A program made the position numbers and the translations under genes. A stretch of 7,189 nt of DNA from Azovibrio restrictus (GTDB lineage: Bacteria; Pseudomonadota; Gammaproteobacteria; Burkholderiales; Rhodocyclaceae): assembly GCA_003252145.1 (NCBI GenBank), contig QKDJ01000326.1, positions 1 to 7,189 of the forward strand, given 5' to 3'. The notes beneath the pieces are model-generated. The model saw only the letters and a list, made by a program, of their open reading frames with translations, searched no databases and was not told the DNA's origin. Positions 5,890 through 7,189 of the stretch are shown here, piece after piece (positions within the stretch are counted from its first letter, which is position 1; each line of letters starts with the position of its first letter).

Positions 5890-7189
5890 ATGCCAGCCAT
5901 TCATCCTGCCATTGAACGCCCCCTGTTAGGCCCCCTGTTGCGAGGCAAACGCCGCCCCCGCATCGCGCTGGTGGGATTGCCCCGCACGGGTAAAAGCACC
6001 ATTTTTGCGGCAGCTTCCAGCACCCAGGTGGCGGAATATCCGTTGGCGGGGAGTGCTGCCCATTACCAGGAATGCCTGGTGGAAGTCGGGTTGGAGCAGG
6101 CGTCCCTGGTGGATTTGCCGCCTCTGGAATCTCTCCATGAACTGGCAGCAGAAGAACTGGCTGTCTTCAAGTATCTGGCCTGGGGTGACAAGTGGCCCAG
6201 TATCGCCCGCCACGAGCCGGAGCAACCTCAAGCCGGGTTTGCACCGCCTGATGTGCTGATCCAGGTGGTGGATGCCACCACCCTGGAGCGGGACCTGGAA
6301 CTGACTCTGGAACTCAGTCTCCTGGGGCACCCTCTGGTGATTGCCTTGAACCGGCTGGATGAAGCCAGCGCCAAAGGCCTGCACATCAATGTGGAAGCGC
6401 TGGAAAAACGCCTGGGGGCCCGGGTCATTCCCACGGTGGCCCACATGGGCAAAGGGATTTCCCCCTTGTTTGCGGCGGCTTTGCAGGCAGCCCATCTCAA
6501 GAGTTGTCCGCTGCCCCAACCCCCGAACCGGCACATCGTCGCCAGCCTCAAGGCCCTTAACCGGGTGCTGGCCGCCCCTGCCGTTGAACACGCTTTCCAG
6601 GTGCCTCGTTCCTTGTTGTTGCTGCAACTGGCGGCGGATAGCGCCTATTTCCGGGATGAACTGGCGGAGCATTTTCCGGGCACCTTACGGGCAGTAGATC
6701 AGGCTCGTCTGGAAGCGGAGCAGGCGCTGCCCCGTCCTCTAGCAGAAGAACTGCACGCGGACCGACACCACCGGGCGGCTTTGATTTTTGAGGAGGTCAC
6801 GCGCCTGGGTGGTCGGGTGCCCACAGGGGCCCTGTGGAAGCGGCGATTGGACGACCTGTTCCTGCATCCCCGTTGGGGCATCCTGGGCAGCTTGGGCGTT
6901 TTTGCCCTGGTGCTGTTCATGGTGTTCGAGGTGAGCGGTTACCTGGATGCCCTGTGTGTGGCGCCCCTGGCTGAGTGGGTGGGCACCTGGACGCCGGACA
7001 CCACCGCCGGCATTGCTGGTCATGCGGTGGCCGAAGGCCTTGTAGGCCTGGTGGGCATAGTGGTGCCCTACATGCTGCCCCTGGTGATGCTGTTGGTGGC
7101 CCTGGAGGAATCCGGGGTCATGCATCGGGTGGCCTTTGTGGTGGATAGGGGTTTTCACCATATGGGCCTGCATGGTGGTGTGGCCGTTC
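5890..7189 (+). CDS. feoB: FeoB-like ferrous iron transporter, divergent, N-terminal part (3' end outside window)
   Basis: FeoB is an inner-membrane ferrous iron transporter with a cytoplasmic G domain. The frame is open to the right edge (433 residues visible). G1 is GLPRTGKS (29-36), followed by VDLPPLESL (74-82) at G3, VVDATTLERDLELTLEL (126-142), G4 NRLD (154-157) and a G5-like GKGI (187-190). A helical region (about 220-320) leads to FLHPRWG (324-330), the usual entry to the membrane domain. Hydrophobic segments lie at about 330-350 and 384-406, then LEESGVMHRVAF and GLHG, matching LEDSGYMARAAF and GL.G of FeoB. Oddities: G1 has Arg for the usual Asn, G3 has Pro for Gly, the G2 threonine is not evident, and about 20 residues are inserted before PPDVLIQVVDA. 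The start is uncertain: an in-frame stop lies at 5857-5859, GTG at 5878 is an alternative, and no clear ribosome binding site is seen. No feoA precedes it. The family call is firm; iron specificity is inferred. Confidence 0.88.
   Translation, partial: MPAIHPAIERPLLGPLLRGKRRPRIALVGLPRTGKSTIFAAASSTQVAEYPLAGSAAHYQECLVEVGLEQASLVDLPPLESLHELAAEELAVFKYLAWGDKWPSIARHEPEQPQAGFAPPDVLIQVVDATTLERDLELTLELSLLGHPLVIALNRLDEASAKGLHINVEALEKRLGARVIPTVAHMGKGISPLFAAALQAAHLKSCPLPQPPNRHIVASLKALNRVLAAPAVEHAFQVPRSLLLLQLAADSAYFRDELAEHFPGTLRAVDQARLEAEQALPRPLAEELHADRHHRAALIFEEVTRLGGRVPTGALWKRRLDDLFLHPRWGILGSLGVFALVLFMVFEVSGYLDALCVAPLAEWVGTWTPDTTAGIAGHAVAEGLVGLVGIVVPYMLPLVMLLVALEESGVMHRVAFVVDRGFHHMGLHGGVAV

Noticed and set aside
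4705..5904. 399-codon open frame on the minus strand opposite fba
   Set aside because: It is antisense to a firmly identified aldolase, runs through the terminator, and its composition is that of a shadow frame.
5941..6700. Frameshift or pseudogene status for the feoB-like gene because of its odd GTPase motifs
   Set aside because: The reading frame is continuous from 5890 to the window end, and the FeoB motifs appear in order in one frame, so divergence rather than decay is the better explanation.

Overview
The window is a compact, GC-rich, entirely plus-strand stretch of bacterial chromosome. Gene content, codon style and the proteins themselves (a RibB fused to a degenerate RibA-like domain, a 354-residue class II aldolase of the Calvin-cycle subtype, betaproteobacterial-looking RibH and NusB) suggest a betaproteobacterium, perhaps in or near the Rhodocyclales. 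That placement is inference from remembered family features, not from a search.

Layout from left to right: (1) the C-terminal part of dsbD (1-911), cut by the left edge, encoding membrane segments and the C-terminal thioredoxin domain of a thiol:disulfide reductant transporter. (2) A probable extended -10 promoter and a pyrimidine-rich leader (about 949-993), then the riboflavin/NusB/thiamine group: ribE (riboflavin synthase), ribBA (a RibBX-like protein), ribH (lumazine synthase), nusB and thiL. These genes are overlapping or closely spaced (a 1-base stop/start overlap, then gaps of 1, 10 and 24 bases), which indicates one transcription unit. (3) A short gap with its own ribosome binding site and a possible -10 box, then fba (class II fructose-bisphosphate aldolase), closed by a strong intrinsic terminator at 5818-5847. 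(4) The start of a divergent feoB-like iron transporter gene (5890 to the right edge), with no feoA visible before it.

How the genes work together: RibB makes 3,4-dihydroxy-2-butanone 4-phosphate, RibH condenses it with the pyrimidine intermediate to form lumazine, and RibE dismutates lumazine to riboflavin. The pathway steps missing here are GTP cyclohydrolase II and RibD. The GCH II-like half of the RibB protein has lost its zinc cysteines and catalytic motif, so a separate RibA should exist elsewhere in the genome. NusB (transcription antitermination on rRNA) and ThiL (thiamine diphosphate synthesis) are the customary downstream partners of ribH in proteobacteria.

No intergenic stretch exceeds 90 bases, and I found no RNA gene, mobile element, CRISPR array or FMN riboswitch. 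Most of the window is ordinary housekeeping DNA. The items most worth a second look are the FeoB-like protein with an altered GTPase domain, the RibBX-type domain loss, and the G-rich template strand in the ribE leader.
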